NCBI GenBank assembly: GCA_011033025.1
Contig: WFMF01000504.1
Coordinates: 50,937 to 114,936 of the forward strand
Length of the DNA stretch: 64,000 nt
Source of the DNA: Beroe forskalii
Lineage: Eukaryota > Ctenophora > Nuda > Beroida > Beroidae
Direction of reading: 5' to 3'
Part shown: in pieces, positions 1 to 12,847 of the stretch
Layout: every line of letters begins with the position of its first letter
How positions within the stretch are numbered: the stretch's first letter is position 1
Made by a program: the position numbers and the translations under genes
The notes under the pieces: model-generated
Database searches by the model: none
What the model saw: the letters and a program-made list of their open reading frames with translations, nothing else
Told to the model about the DNA's origin: nothing

Positions 1-1159
1 CCCTGACAGTGACACTTCAAACTGACGCCCTTTGTCTGACATTTCTTCCCCCTGACCCTCTTGGTGCCCCACTTTTCCACCTTTAAGCCTGACACCATTT
101 TTCCTGACACTATCACCTCCCTTTTTAAAGCCTGACCCGTTGCCTTGACACCACCCTGACACTTTAAGTGACCCCCTTTGTCCTCCACCCTTTTGTCCTG
201 ATAGTGGGACCATTAAACCCCCTTTTGCCAAGAAATAGTTTTTTTTTTTTATTTATTATATTTGTTCAAGCTTTGTATTCCCCCCTTTCCCATGACGTGG
301 TGTCCATTCCTAATTAAAATTATTTTTCTAATTAACCTGACTCATTCATGATGTTCAAAATCAGTTCCCTGTTCTTTTACCCCGGAGGATTTTAAAATTG
401 GTTTAAATTTGGGGGTCGAAACAAAACCCCCGCCCGGATTGTTTGTTAAGTAATTATCATGGTTTAGAATGGGGGATTGATGCCAGGAAGTTGTCATTAT
501 TCGTTTTAAAATAATGGGTTTTTTTTGACATGACCTTTTTGTTAGCAGGTCCTGTAATCATTTTAAATGAAAAAAAATAAATTTTGGGTTCCCCGAATCA
601 GTAATGACAAAATTTTGTCCTCATTAAATTTGTTGTCCATGACTGGGCTTTTCAGGTATTATGTTGGCAATACGTTTTCATCCCTTTAAAACCCAACCTT
701 AGATTTGGTCTAGGGACCCCCCAAAAATCCACCTGCACAGCTGAGTTTAAGGGGTTCCCTTCTGATTCCTGAATTTCTTCTTTTTGTCCCCAATTTTTAA
801 ACTTCAACATTGACTGGTTATAAAAGAATGTTTTGAAGCTTCCCCAAAAAATTAATTTTGGGTTTTTGATGCCAAAAAATTAAGACCATTCCATTTTTTC
901 AAGGGGCTTTTTGGGCCCAAAACTTTTAAATTTTTAAATTTTCTTTATAATTGTTGGGGTGGGCATTGTTTTTATACAAGCCTGAAATTTTCCCTTTTTG
1001 CATCAGGCCATCAAATTGCAATAACTAAGTTAAGTGTTACTAATTGGATCATATTAAAAGATCCTTGGTATCGTTTAAACTAAGAAATAATAAAATGCTA
1101 ATTCAACACCCTTTTCGAAAAAATATTTTCCTTTTTAGGTCATGTGGAACATTTAAAAG

Positions 1160-2492
1160 GGGGGCATAGATCCGTTTGCCATTCGTCCGGGGCGCCCAAT
1201 GGGTCTAGGCCGGTTTTAATGCAGGTCTAACGCCAGTCAGTGCGGTCATGGGTTTGGCGCCGGTTTTGTGCAGGTTTTTAGCGCCGGTTTAGCGCGGGGC
1301 CAGCGCCATTAATGCGGTCTTGCCATTAATGCAGGTCTAGCCCCGGTTTGGTGGGTCCAGCGCCGGTTGAGCGCGGGCAGCCTGGTGCAATGCGGTCTGC
1401 GCCGGAATGCCGGCCATCTAGTCCCCTCTAATGCAGGCAGCGCCGGTTTGGTGCAGGTCCAGCCTTGTTTAGCGCGGGTGCACCCGGGGTCAATCACCCG
1501 GTTTATTCATGTTAGGTATGCATTTTATACGTTGGCGCCCCGATTAAATTATGCGGGTTTTGGGTTGTTTTCATGATTTTTGGCGCTGTTTTAATGCGGG
1601 AAACCCTTTCCCAAACGGTTGCCCCCGTTACCGGTAAACGTCCGTTGGGGACCCGAACCCATGGTAACGTCTTGCTCCATCGGTAACCAAAAAACATACT
1701 TTAGTTTGACCAGTGACCCCCGTTTACCAATTACCATGATAACCCCCGCTAGTTACCATCGGAACCATGGAACCCCCTTAGTTACCAGGGCAACCCGGCG
1801 CGGTAACCACCGGGAACCATGGTAACGTTCGTTGTTCCCCTAACCATGGTAAGCGTAGTTCCACGAACCCTGGTAACGTATTTAATTACCGGAATATAAG
1901 TACGTTAGTCCCCTGGTAACCATTATTTATTATTATTATGAAAGCGGGGATAAATTAACATGTTAAACCATGAAACCGGCGCCAAACCCGCATTGGAATG
2001 GCGCAACTGCATTAAACAGCGCCAAACATGCATGAAACGACGTCAAACCTGCACATAATCTAATCGGCGCCAAATCTGTATAAAATGCATACCTAAGTAA
2101 CATGAGATAGCATCCGAGGTGCATTGGACCAGCGCTGCCCGCGCTAAACCAGCGCTGGACCTGCACTAAACCGGCGCTAGACCTGCATTAGAGTGGCACT
2201 AGACTGGCACAAAACCTGCATTAAACCGGCGCTAGACCTGCATTGCACCAGCGCTGTACCCGCGCTCAACCGGCGCTGGACCTGCACCAAACCGGCGCTA
2301 GACCTGCATTAGAGTGGCACAGGACCTGCATTAGACTGGCGCTGGCCCCGCGCTAAACCGGCGCTAAACCTGCACAAAACCGGCGCCAAACCTGCATTAG
2401 AACTGCACTAGACTGGCGTTAGACCTGCATTAAACCGGCGCTAGACCTGCATTAGACTGGCGCCTGGACAAAGTGGCAAACGGATCTATGCC
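1160..2492. mobile_element. Foldback-type element, copy 1
   Basis: The ends are GGGCATAGATCCGTTTGCC and its inverse GGCAAACGGATCTATGCCC. Both arms are made of tandem 20-30-bp units such as GCAGGTCTAGCGCCGGTTT in inverted orientation. A conserved arm segment (TTAGGTATGCATTTTATAC) precedes a centre of GTTACCATGGTAAC-derived repeats. No coding capacity. This copy is more decayed than copy 2. Confidence 0.8.
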
Positions 2493-3599
2493 CAAAGATT
2501 GAACATCAATTGGATCTTCAAAGTCTTCTAATCATCAGAGTCTGAACTAATCAAAAATTTTCACCATATTTATTCTGAGAGTCAGATATTCAAAAACATA
2601 CTTATTTTTGAATGGCCCAGACCTCTGGAAAGTGGTCTAATTTTAGCAGAAAATACTATATTTTCAATTTAATTTAATTCTGGAATGATAATTAAGTTAT
2701 AAATACGTGGACTTTCGCCATGAAGTGGAGCTAATGAAAATCCCGGTCTTTATTTGTTAGCATTACCGGTACACTTTACAAACCGAACTTTATGAGGGTT
2801 TAACTTAAGCTTCTATTATCTAATGCTCCAAAATTCTGGTGAAAGGTATTGAATTGAAAAACTCCAAAATTTGCTGTGACTAAAGAAACATGTCCTAAAG
2901 TAAAGGCTTTAGATTTTCTAAAAGTTTGAAAAATTGAGCGAAAAACATGGGTTTGGAGTATCATAATTCATAAGGTACTTTGTATTACTATTAAGCTTGT
3001 TCCATGAAATTTTTTTGTGTAATTTCCGTCCAGGCGTCCAGATTTTAAGAAACGTTGTCGAAACCAGCCTAAGTAAAGTTTTTTTTGAATGCTCTGTGTT
3101 GTGTTTCAATCGATTTCTCGTGCCTAAAACATGGGTTTAGAGTATAATCATGCCTTACCTACTTGGCATTATATTTATATTTTTAGCAATTTTCAAGAAA
3201 AATTCCCACAGTCCAAAAAGGGCGTGTCTCTAAAAGTGATCAACCACAATTGCGGTGGCAATTTTTGGTGACTCCTGGCCCCATAGCGATTTTGCATTTT
3301 AGTTCCCTGACCGATACATGAGGATGACTGGAAAGAGTGTAGTGAGGTGTGGAGTGAGTACATTGAGCATCATGATAATGGTGGTATTATTTAGTTGTCT
3401 CTCTCCCCCTACGCTCCCTCCTGCATATATTCGCTATCACGTGACCTCCTGTATACACGTGACAGTAAATATCAAATTACCATGGTAACTATACAATCTA
3501 ACAGCTGAAAGCTATTCTTTACAACTCTCTGAAACTACGTTTGTTGAGTTCACTAGTCAAGGTAATCTCTTTCATTAAATCCCATTCTCTGTACTATAC

Positions 3600-3980
3600 C
3601 TAATTATTTTTTTTGTACGTCGTGTCGTGGTAACACTTTTTGTCCTTTTGTTAACACATTTTAGGGCGCCCACGTTCAGTATTGATATAGGCGCGCGCAA
3701 TGCTATGTGTGCGCACTGCGCGCTTTCATTTCTTTTTTTATTTTATACTTTTATATTTCACTTTTTAGTACGCTGCTCCGTAACTTTTGATCTAATTAGA
3801 ATTTTTTGACGCGGTAAAAACTAAAAAGTATTCAATCAATCTGAACTGTAATTAACCCTGCCTGTAGTCACACATACAAACTCGGTGATCTGAAAATGAG
3901 CGGGGCGAGCGGGGCTCTGAACTGCATAGGTCGAAATTTGCGAGCGAGGTGCTGCCGTGTGGGCTTTGTATTTGCAGGCC
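3600..3980 (-). repeat. Dispersed 0.35-kb module, copy in left arm
   Basis: This matches 7390-7690 and 18440-18750. Shared marks are a GGCCTGC edge, a CGAGGTGCTGC-like stretch, GATCTAATTAGAATTTTT, and GCGCGC-rich text next to a GTGGGCGCCC-like block (here inverted), then TTTTGTCCTTTTG. The two arm copies belong to the inverted repeat; the third lies outside it. Confidence 0.6.
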
Positions 3981-4737
3981 TGCTAGACACTAGTATGTAC
4001 TATTCAAATTCTACCTAATGACGTCATTGTTATCTTTTCTGCATCCGATGACGTTGTCAGCAGTGATACTATTACGCGCTGTTAATTGCCCCGCTTTTAC
4101 CGTCCGTTGCTTGAAGGTAGGTACATTGTACAAAATGTACATTGTACTCTGAGTACATGTGTAGTTTGTTCTGTGTACTTGCAGTGTACCTACGTATCAG
4201 GTGTCAGTGTGGGTGTAGGTTTCTGCGATTAGGTACCTTTATTTTATGAGCTAGCACCAAATTCTTGATAGGGCTTTAAAGTGATGACAGCATTATCTCC
4301 CCAACGCGCAATTATAACAGTCCAATATCACCAGCTGTTGCTTTAATATATGTGTGTGTTCGAGGTTGTGTGTAGATATTGTCATTTCGCATTAAAGTAA
4401 TATTTGCCATAAAATGTTTCATTATATTGAAGGCCATTAGGTATATCATATTGGATCATGTCTTTTTGATGAACAAAACACGAATTTAGGCGCTGCTTCT
4501 CACGGTTCAACTTCATCCACGGTTTTCAGTGTATACCGTGTACCACTCCAACGTTTGATCTTTGGTTTAAATATTCGTTTAATTTATTAGCGCATCAGAT
4601 TTGATGTTGTACATGTTCTATGTTGTAATTTGTTATTACATAGTGTATAGCCACCTGTGGCAGGCCTTCCTGCCTGTGTATGTTGCTGGTATGTCTCCTC
4701 TACACTCTAATTCATAGACCCTTTGTTTTGTTGATTG

Positions 4738-5689
4738 CAGTGACGTAGCCAGAGGGTATGCAGACTATGGGTGTACCCTGAGAAACCCCTTTAAGTCTGA
4801 GATTTTTGGGGAAAATTTTTAAAATTTAGGGGTAGATCAAAAACAAAGTTCTTTGAAATTTTAAATTATTGTTTCATTGCATTGCAGATCATTGCTACAC
4901 CCGGGCTTGATTCTTTGCAAAATTGAAACATAATTCCCCCCCATTTAGGATGATGACAAAAATTTTCCGTTTAGAAAAAAAACATGAGGGGAAAGGGTTT
5001 TTTATGCCATGGGCGTCGATTCTTTGGGAAAAAAATTCCGCACAATTTACAGAAAGATGACAGCATTACTCAAATATTTAAAAAGGGAAAAGGGCAAAGG
5101 CAATCAAACTTGTCGTAACCTTATTAAGATATTAGATTGATGTTATATTCTAAAACCCCAATTGAATGACAATTTGAAAAATCTTTAAGTTTAACATGAC
5201 GTGTATGGGACTGCGTCGTCTTTGGAAACTTTAGGCATTGAGAGAGAGAAGGAGATGGGTTACAATAACAAGGGTCAATGGTTTCCTTTGAAGAATCATT
5301 AGCCAAAAAACGGTGATCTAATAAAATATTCGGCCAATATTTTAATTTGACAAAGAAAACAATATGTCAACTGCATCAAAGATTTCCATGACCTCATCTG
5401 TGATTCCTAATTTTATAATTTTTGTAATTTTTGTTTGCCCTGTTGATTTGGAAATTGTTGCTGAGAGATAAATGATTGGCAAATTCTTGAACATATAACT
5501 AAAGCATGCTCGTTGCAGCTCTTTAAGGCTGAAACCGGAAACATCAGTATTTTCTTTTGCCTGCATAATTAGGTTGATTCATTGCTGTTTAGTGTTTATA
5601 TTCTTAATTTTAATAACCCTAACAGCAAATTTTTTGATTATGTAAATTTTAAAAAAAAAAAAACACCCCTATTTTACGTATTTGTTTGA
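4738..5689. other. Spacer of the inverted repeat, non-coding
   Basis: This is AT-rich sequence between the left arm and the 37-bp minisatellite. Short open frames exist on the minus strand (5124-5306, 5342-5566) but have no recognisable domain and biased composition. I see nothing else supportable. Confidence 0.5.
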
Positions 5690-6560
5690 ATATAGCTGGT
5701 GTACAATGCAGTGTGTATAGGTTGGCAGAGTATAGCTGTTGTGTACAGTGTGTAAAGGTGGCAGGGTATAGCTGTTGTGTACGGTGTGTATAGGCTGGCA
5801 GAGTATAGCTGTTGTGTACGGTGTGTATAGAGTGGCAGGGTATAGCTGTTGTGTACGGTGTGTATAGGGTGGCAGGGTATAGCTGTTGTGTACGGTGTGT
5901 ACTGTGTATACTGCATAGGATGGGTATAGATGTTGTGTACGGTGTGTATAGGGTGGCAGGTTATAGCTGTTGTGTACGGTGTGTATAGGGTGGCAGGTTA
6001 TAGCTGTTGTGTACGGTGTGTATAGGGTGGCAGGTATAGCTGTTGTGTACGGTGTGTATAGGGTGGCAGGTTATAGCTGTTATTGGCTGTTTTGGTGTGT
6101 ATAGGGTGGCAGGTTATAGCTGTTGTGTACGGTGTGTATAGGTGGCAGAATTATAGCTGTTGTGTACGGTGTGTATAGGGTGGCAGGGTATAGCTGTTGT
6201 GTACGGTGTGTATAGGTGGCAGAGTATAGCTGTTGTGTACGGTGTGTATAGGGTGGCAGGGTATAGTTGTTGTGTACGGTGTGTATAGGGTGGCAGGGTA
6301 TAGCTGTTGTGTACAGTGTGTATAGGATGGCAGGGTATAGCTGTTGTGTACAGTGTATAGAGTGGCAAATATAGCTAATTTATTTGCATGTGTATAGGGT
6401 GGCAGAGTATAGTTGTGTACGGTGTGTATAGGGTGGCAGGGTATAGCTGTTGTGTACGGTGTGTATAGGGTGGCAGGGTATAGCTGTTGTGTACGGTGTG
6501 TATAGGGTGGCAGAGTATAGCTGTTGTGTACGGTGTGTATAGGGTGGCAGGGTATAGTGA
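5690..6560 (+). repeat. 37-bp minisatellite at the palindrome centre
   Basis: About 23 copies of a 37-bp unit containing GTGTATAGGGTGGCAGGG and TATAGCTGTTGTGTACG. Units vary in the G-run and by small deletions. Open frames on the minus strand read as HTVHNSYTLP-type repeats. They arise because all frames lack stops in the unit and are not evidence of a gene. Confidence 0.9.
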
Positions 6561-8734
6561 AATGTGGCACTGCGGCAGTAATTAACCTATTAAGTACCTT
6601 GAACGAGAGGACAAAGGGTGCAAATTACCAATCAACAAGACAAAGGGTCCATGAATTAGAGTGTAGAGGAGACATAACAGCAACATACACAGGCAGGAGG
6701 GTCTGCCACAGGTGGCTATACACTATGTAATAACAAATTACAACATAGAACATGTACAACATCAAATCTGATGCGTAGCGCTAATAAATTAAACGAATAT
6801 TTAAACCAAAGATCAAACGTTGGAGTGGTACACGGTATACACTGAAAACCGTGGATGTAGTTGAACTTGAACCGTGAGAAGCAACGCCTATATTCGTGTT
6901 TTGTTCATCAGAAATACATGATCCAATATGATATACCTAATGGTCTTCAATATAATGAAACATTTTATGGTAAATATTACTTTAATGCGAAATGGCAATA
7001 TCTACACACAAACTCGAGCACACATATAAAAGCAACAGCTGGTGATATTGGACTGTTATAATTGCGCGTTGGGGAGATAATACTGTCATCACTTTAAAGC
7101 CCTATCAGGAATTTGGTGTTGACTCATAAAATAAGGGTACCTAATCGCAGAAACCTACACCCACACTGACACCTGATACGTAGGTACACTACACAAGTAC
7201 ACAGAGCAAACTACACGATGTACACAGAGTACACTGTACAATGTACCTACCTTCAAGCAAGGCTCGGGGAACGCGGGGCAATGAACAGCGCGTAATAGTA
7301 TCCCTGCTGATTACGTCATCGGATGCAGAAAAGATAACAATGACGTCATTAGGTAGACTTTACATAGTATTATATGCAAGGATACCTGGTGGGCCTGCAA
7401 ATACACAATCCTCGTTCACAAGTTTCGACCTATGAAATTCAAATTGATAGAATACTTTTTGCCACATCAAAAAATTCCAATTAGATCAAAAGTTACGGAG
7501 CTTACTAAAAAGTGAAAATAGCATAAAACAGAAATGAACGCGCGCGCACATAGCAACGCGCACACACATAGCAACGCGCGCGCCTATAAACATTCTGCAC
7601 GTGGGCGCCCTAAAATGTGTCAACGAAAGGACAAAAACGTTACGACGACACGACGTACAAAAAATAATAATTGTAGTACCTACAGAGAATGGGATTTAAT
7701 AAAAGAGATTACCTTGACTAGTGAACTCAACAAACGTAGTTTCAGAGAGTTGTAAAGAATAGCTTTCAGCTGTTAGATTGTATAGTTACCATGGTAATTT
7801 GATATTTACTGTCACGTGTATAGAGGAGGTCACGTGATTGCGAATATATGCAGGAGGGAGCGTAGGGGGAGAGCGACAACTAAATAATACCACCATTATC
7901 ATGATGCTCAATGTACACACTCCACACCTCACTACACTCTTTCCAGTCATCCTCATGTATCGGTCAGGGAACTTAAATTCAAAATCGCTATGTGACCAGG
8001 AGTCACCAAAAATTGCCACTGCGATTGTGGTTGATCACTTTTAGAGACACGCCCTTTTTGGACTGTGGGAATTTTTCTTGAAAATTGCTAAAAATATTTA
8101 TAATGCCAAGTATAGTAATGCATGATTATACTCTCAACCCATGTTTTTTGGCACGAGAAATCGAATGAAACACTTTTCAGAACTCTGTAATATTCACTTT
8201 GGCTATTACCGACCACGCCCCTTTTTAGCGTGAGAAATTGTGGAAGAAGTTACCAAAAATTTTCAAGGAACAAAGTCATGAATGACTTTACTCTAAACCC
8301 ATGCTTTTTGGCACAAGAAATCGATTGAAAAAATTGGCAGAGCTCAAAACCTATGAATTGGCAGTTACCGACCACGCCCCCCATTAGCGTACAATATTTT
8401 GGCAGAATATATAGCAAAAATTTTCATAGAACTCTTAACCCATGTTTTTTTGCACTAGAAAACGATTGAAACACAACACAGAGCCTTCAAAAAGCTGGTA
8501 TCGACAACGTACCCCTTAAAATATGGGCGGAAATTACCAAAAAATTTCATGGAACAAGCTTACTACTACAAAATAAATTATGAATTATGATACTCCAAAC
8601 CCATGTTTTTGGCTCAATTTTTCATACTTTTCGAAAATGTAAAGCCTTTACTTAAGCCTTTAGGACAATATGTTTCTTTAGTCAGCAAATTTTGGAGTTT
8701 TCCAGTTCAAAACCTTTAACCACAATTTTGGAGA

Positions 8735-10087
8735 TTAGTAAGACTCTGATGATTGGACACTTGGTCTAGTAACCCCCGCTGGTTTGGATGTGGTCAGTCC
8801 ATTTGGACCTTTTCAGGTTCCGTTGTCACATCCAAACCCGCGGGGGGTTACTAGACCAACCGTCCAACGGTTTTGCGGTGATATCTTGACAGATTTATGT
8901 TTGAACCCATGTAACTTGCCCAAACGCAGTTTGAACCCACGTAACTTGCCCTCACGTAGTCCAAACCCACGTTACTTGCCCACACGAAAGTCTAACCCAC
9001 GTAACTCACCCTTACGAAGCTCAAAACTACGTTTTTCTAACTTGGAATTACTAGAATTGATATATTTCATAATTTCTACAAATCGTCCACGTGAACTCGC
9101 GTGCTGAAATATAGTAGCCAGTTCTAATTTCACGTGCAATAGTCGTATCTAAACTCATTTCAACGTAATCAACTCGAAAATCCCGTGTAAATATCAATTT
9201 CTTCAAATCCCCTAATTTCTACAAAACGTCCGCGTGAACTCACGTGCTTCACTAGTCCATCGTATATTTCCCCATTATTCGGACCCCTGTTATTTGGACC
9301 CCCGTTATTCGGACCGCCATTATTCGGACCCCCGTTATTCGGACCCCCGTTATTAGGACTCCCGTTATTCGGACTCCCGTTATTCGGACCCCCGTTATTC
9401 GGACCTCCGTTATTCGGACCCCCGTTATTCGGACCCCCGTTATTCGGACCCCCGTTATTCAGAACCCCGTTATTTGGACCCCCTTCATTCGGACCCCCGT
9501 TATTCGGACCCCCGTTATTCGGACCCCCGTTATTCGGACCCCCAAATCCTATAATTTGGAAATTGATTTTTCACTGTACTTTGGAAAACCGCGTATATCT
9601 CGATGAAAAAACGAGATAGCCCAATGATCCATATGATTTTCTGAAAGCTCATTAAATTTCCAACTAACGATTTTTCATCATTTTTGAGCTATCTCCATTC
9701 CGTCTTGGTGAAAAATGCGCTCGAAAACGACCTATTTTCGCTAAAAAAGCAAGAAAATTTCGCTAAGTTGATGACGTCATAATGACGTGAAAATGACGTC
9801 ACCAGAACTTTTCTTATAGCCTATAACATTTTCCCATCTTAGATCAACAAAACCTGACCTCGATCATGGCTCTACCATTTCCCGTTCTTGACATCTCGGC
9901 TTTCCAAATTTGCTCCCAATTATCATGCTATTATTATTATTATTATATATTATATATATATTATATCACCCTGTGACACTCAAATCTCTAACTTATACCC
10001 CTGGCCAGTTTTTTTTATTCCGCGGGGGGTTACCTCCCTGGCCAGGGAGGAAATCAACAGATTTTGTTCAAGAAGTGCCTCACAGCC
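8735..10087. mobile_element. 1.35-kb repeat inserted in right arm (hairpin, CGTAACTTGCCC repeats, 15-bp satellite)
   Basis: Absent from the corresponding point of the left arm (near 2820). In order it contains a long hairpin (8761-8886), an array of units like AACCCACGTAACTTGCCC (8900-9020), a CACGTGAACTCACGTG-rich stretch, a 15-bp minisatellite (9262-9545), and a block with three TGACGT-type sites (9768-9803). An inverted, longer relative occupies 53330-57060. The open frame at 8784-9107 encodes NPRNLPSRS-type repeats because the unit length is a multiple of three; I do not regard it as a gene. Confidence 0.7.
9262..9545 (+). repeat. 15-bp minisatellite (CCCGTTATTCGGACC)
   Basis: About 19 tandem copies of a 15-bp unit with few substitutions. 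The inverted counterpart at 56278-56525 has the same unit (GGGGGTCCGAATAAC). Confidence 0.9.
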
Positions 10088-11459
10088 AAAGATAAACCCT
10101 CGTAAAGTTCGGTTTGTAAAGTGTACCGGTAATGCTAACAAAAGACCTGGATTTTCATTAGCTCCACTTTATGGCCAAAGTACACGTATTTATAACTTAA
10201 TTATCATTCCAGAGTTAAATTAAATTGAAAATTATATAGTATTTTCTGCTAATATTAAACCACTTTTCACAGGTTTGGGCCATTCAAAAATAAGTATGTT
10301 TTTGAATATCTGACTCTCAGAATAACTATGATGAAAATTTTTGATTAATTCTCTCTGGTGATGAGACTACTTTAAAGATCCAATTGATGTTCAATCTTTT
10401 AAATGTTCGTATATGAGCTGAAAAAAGAATATTTTCTCGAAAAAGGGTGTTTAATTAGCATTTTATTATTTCTCCTAATTCATGACTGATACCAAGGATA
10501 TTTTGACCATACTGATCCAATTAGTAACACTCAACTTAGTTATTGGGTACTTCTGATGCTAATGGGACCAATTTCTAGTCACTAATAGACGAGATTTAAT
10601 TTAGATTTAATTTAGACTTAATTTGTAGGTACGGTCAAATTTTACCCAGAAATTGGCCTAAATGGCCCTTTCTTGGCATCGTTGAATTGCTTGGAATTTT
10701 TGGGATCTGAAAATCAATCAATCTTGGTGGAAGCTTCAAAAACATTAATTTAATATATAAATCAATGTTGAAAATTAAAATCTGAGGATGAAAGAAGAAA
10801 ATCAGGAATCAGGAAGGGAACGCCTTCAAACTCAGCTGTGCAGCGTGCAAGATGACTCCATAGACCACAGTGATCTAAGGCTTGGTGTAGTAGGTACTCA
10901 AGTACAAACGTATTGACATAACATAATACCTGAAAAGCCCACTGATCATGGACAACTAAATTTAATGACGGAGCATGTAAATACTTGTGTCATTACCTAG
11001 ATATGCGGCAACTAAATTTGGATTTTATTTCATGTAAACTGATTACAGGAGCTACAGCTAACAAAAGGTCATGTCAAAACCACCCTATTGAGTATTCTAA
11101 TTCACATACGGAAAATAAGTGACTTAACTTCTTAGCGTCATCAATCCACCGTTCTAAACCATGATAATTACTTCACAAACAGTCGCCTGGTAGTGGGATT
11201 TATCGTTGCGACGCCTTAATTAATCCAATTTAAAGTCCTCCGAGATAATTGAAGGGAGAGCTTGAGAGCTGATTACCTGAACATCATGAATGAGCTCTAC
11301 CAGTTAATTAGCATAAACTATATTCTAATTAGGAATGAAAAACACGTCATCAGGCGAGCGGGAGGAATACAAAGCGTCAACAAATAATATAAGCTGAAAT
11401 TAAAAAGATAAAACTGCATTACTAAGCAAAAAGCAGGGTTGAATGGTGTCAGTGTCACT

Positions 11460-12490
11460 ATCAGGACAATGTGGTGTCACTGTCAGGCTTAAGAAGTGCC
11501 AGGGTGAAGTGGTGTCAGTCTATAAGAGGTGTCAGGGTGAAGTGGTGTCAGTCTATACTCTATAAGAGGTGTCAGGGTGAAGTGGTGTCAGTCTATAAGA
11601 GGTGTCAGGGTGAAGTGGTGTTAGTCTATAAGAGGTGTCAGGGTGAAGTGGTGTCAGTCTACAAGAGGTGTCAGGGTGAAGTGGTGTCAGTCTATAAGAG
11701 GTGTCAGGGTGAAGTGATGTCAGTCTAAGTATAAGAGGTGTCAGGGTGAAGTGGTGTTAGTCTATAAGAGGTGTCAGGGTGAAGTGGTGTCAGTCTATAA
11801 GAGGTGTCAGGGTGAAGTGGTGTCAGTCTATAAGAGGTGTCAGGGTGAAGTGGTGTCAGTCTATAAGAGGTGTCAGGGTGAAGTGGTGTCAGTCTATAAG
11901 AGGTGTCAGGGTGAAGTGGTGTTAGTCTATAAGAGGTGTCAGGGTGAAGTGGTGTCAGTCTACAAGAGGTGTCAGGGTGAAGTGGTGTCAGTCTATAAGA
12001 GGTGTCAGGGTGAAGTGATGTCAGTCTAAGTATAAGAGGTGTCAGGGTGAAGTGGTGTCAGTCTATAAGAGGTGTCAGGGTGAAGTGATGTCAGTCTATA
12101 AGAGGTGTCAGGGTGAAGTGGTGTCAGTCTATAAGAGGTGTCAGGGTGAAGTGGTGTCAGTATATAAGAGGTGTCAGGGTGAAGTGGTGTCAGTCTATAC
12201 TCTATTAGAGGTGTCAGGGTGAAGTGGTGTCAGTCTATAAGAGGTGTCAGGGTGAAGTGGTGTTAGTCTATAAGAGGTGTCAGGGTGAAGTGATGTCAGT
12301 CTACAAGAGGTGTCAGGGTGAAGTGGTGTCAGTCTATAAGAGGTGTCAGGGTGAAGTGATGTCAGTCTATAAGAGGTGTCAGGGTGAAGTGGTGTCAGTC
12401 TATAAGAGGTGTCAGGGTGAAATGGTGTCAGTCTATAAGAGGTGCCAGTCTATAAGAGGTGTCAGGGTGAAGTGGTGTCAGTCTATTTAT
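11460..12490 (+). repeat. 33-bp minisatellite
   Basis: About 30 copies of a 33-bp unit made of GTGTCAGGGTGAAGTG followed by GTGTCAGTCTATAAGAG. The length is 11 codons, so long frames reading VYKRCQGEVVS repeat without stops. Occasional insertions (AGTATAAGAG, ACTCTATAAG) break them. It is related to the 15361-17990 array by the shared GTGTCAGGGTGAAGTG half-unit. Confidence 0.9.
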
Positions 12491-12847
12491 TTGAAAAGTT
12501 TAATTTGATATCAGATTATCAGGTGACAATATCAATTTGCTATATAAAATCTTCCTCATAAAGTTCGGTTTGTAAAGTGTACCGGTAATGCTAACAAATA
12601 AAGACCGGATTTTCATTAGCTCCACTTCATGGCGAAAGTCCACGTATTTATAACTTAATTATCATTCCAGAATTAAATTGAAAATATAGTATTTTCTGCT
12701 AAAATTAGACCACTTTCCAGAGGTCTGGGCCATTCAAAAATAAGTATGTTTTTGAATATCTGACTCTCAGAATAAATATGGTGAAATTTTTGATTAGTTC
12801 AGACTCTGATGATTAGAAGACTTTGAAGATCCAATTGATGTTCAATC

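Larger units (their letters stand above)
1..4737. repeat. Left arm of giant inverted repeat
   Basis: Read in reverse complement, this arm follows the right arm (6637-17990) almost block for block. 4737-3110 pairs with 6637-8180. 3110-2820 pairs with about 8460-8735. 2810-2490 pairs with 12545-12845 and with 10088-10400. 2490-1160 is the foldback. 1160-230 pairs with 14300-15360, and 230-1 is the degraded GTGTCAGG minisatellite. Divergence is visible by eye (roughly one difference per ten bases), so the arms are not a recent assembly mirror. Bases 1-1150 have many homopolymer irregularities. No gene is seen. Confidence 0.8.

Noticed and set aside
5674-6570. Minus-strand frames with His/Tyr/Thr repeats
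   Set aside because: By-product of the 37-bp minisatellite. The frame changes with each unit length variant.
8784-9107. 107-codon frame with NPRNLPSR repeats, also at 56689-56994
   Set aside because: It spans a hairpin and a short tandem repeat. Conservation between loci is that of the whole repeat, including non-coding parts.
11471-12508. Long plus-strand frames rich in KRCQGEV as a possible repeat protein
   Set aside because: The 33-bp unit is a multiple of three, so one stop-free frame extends automatically. There is no start context and no domain, and indels break it.
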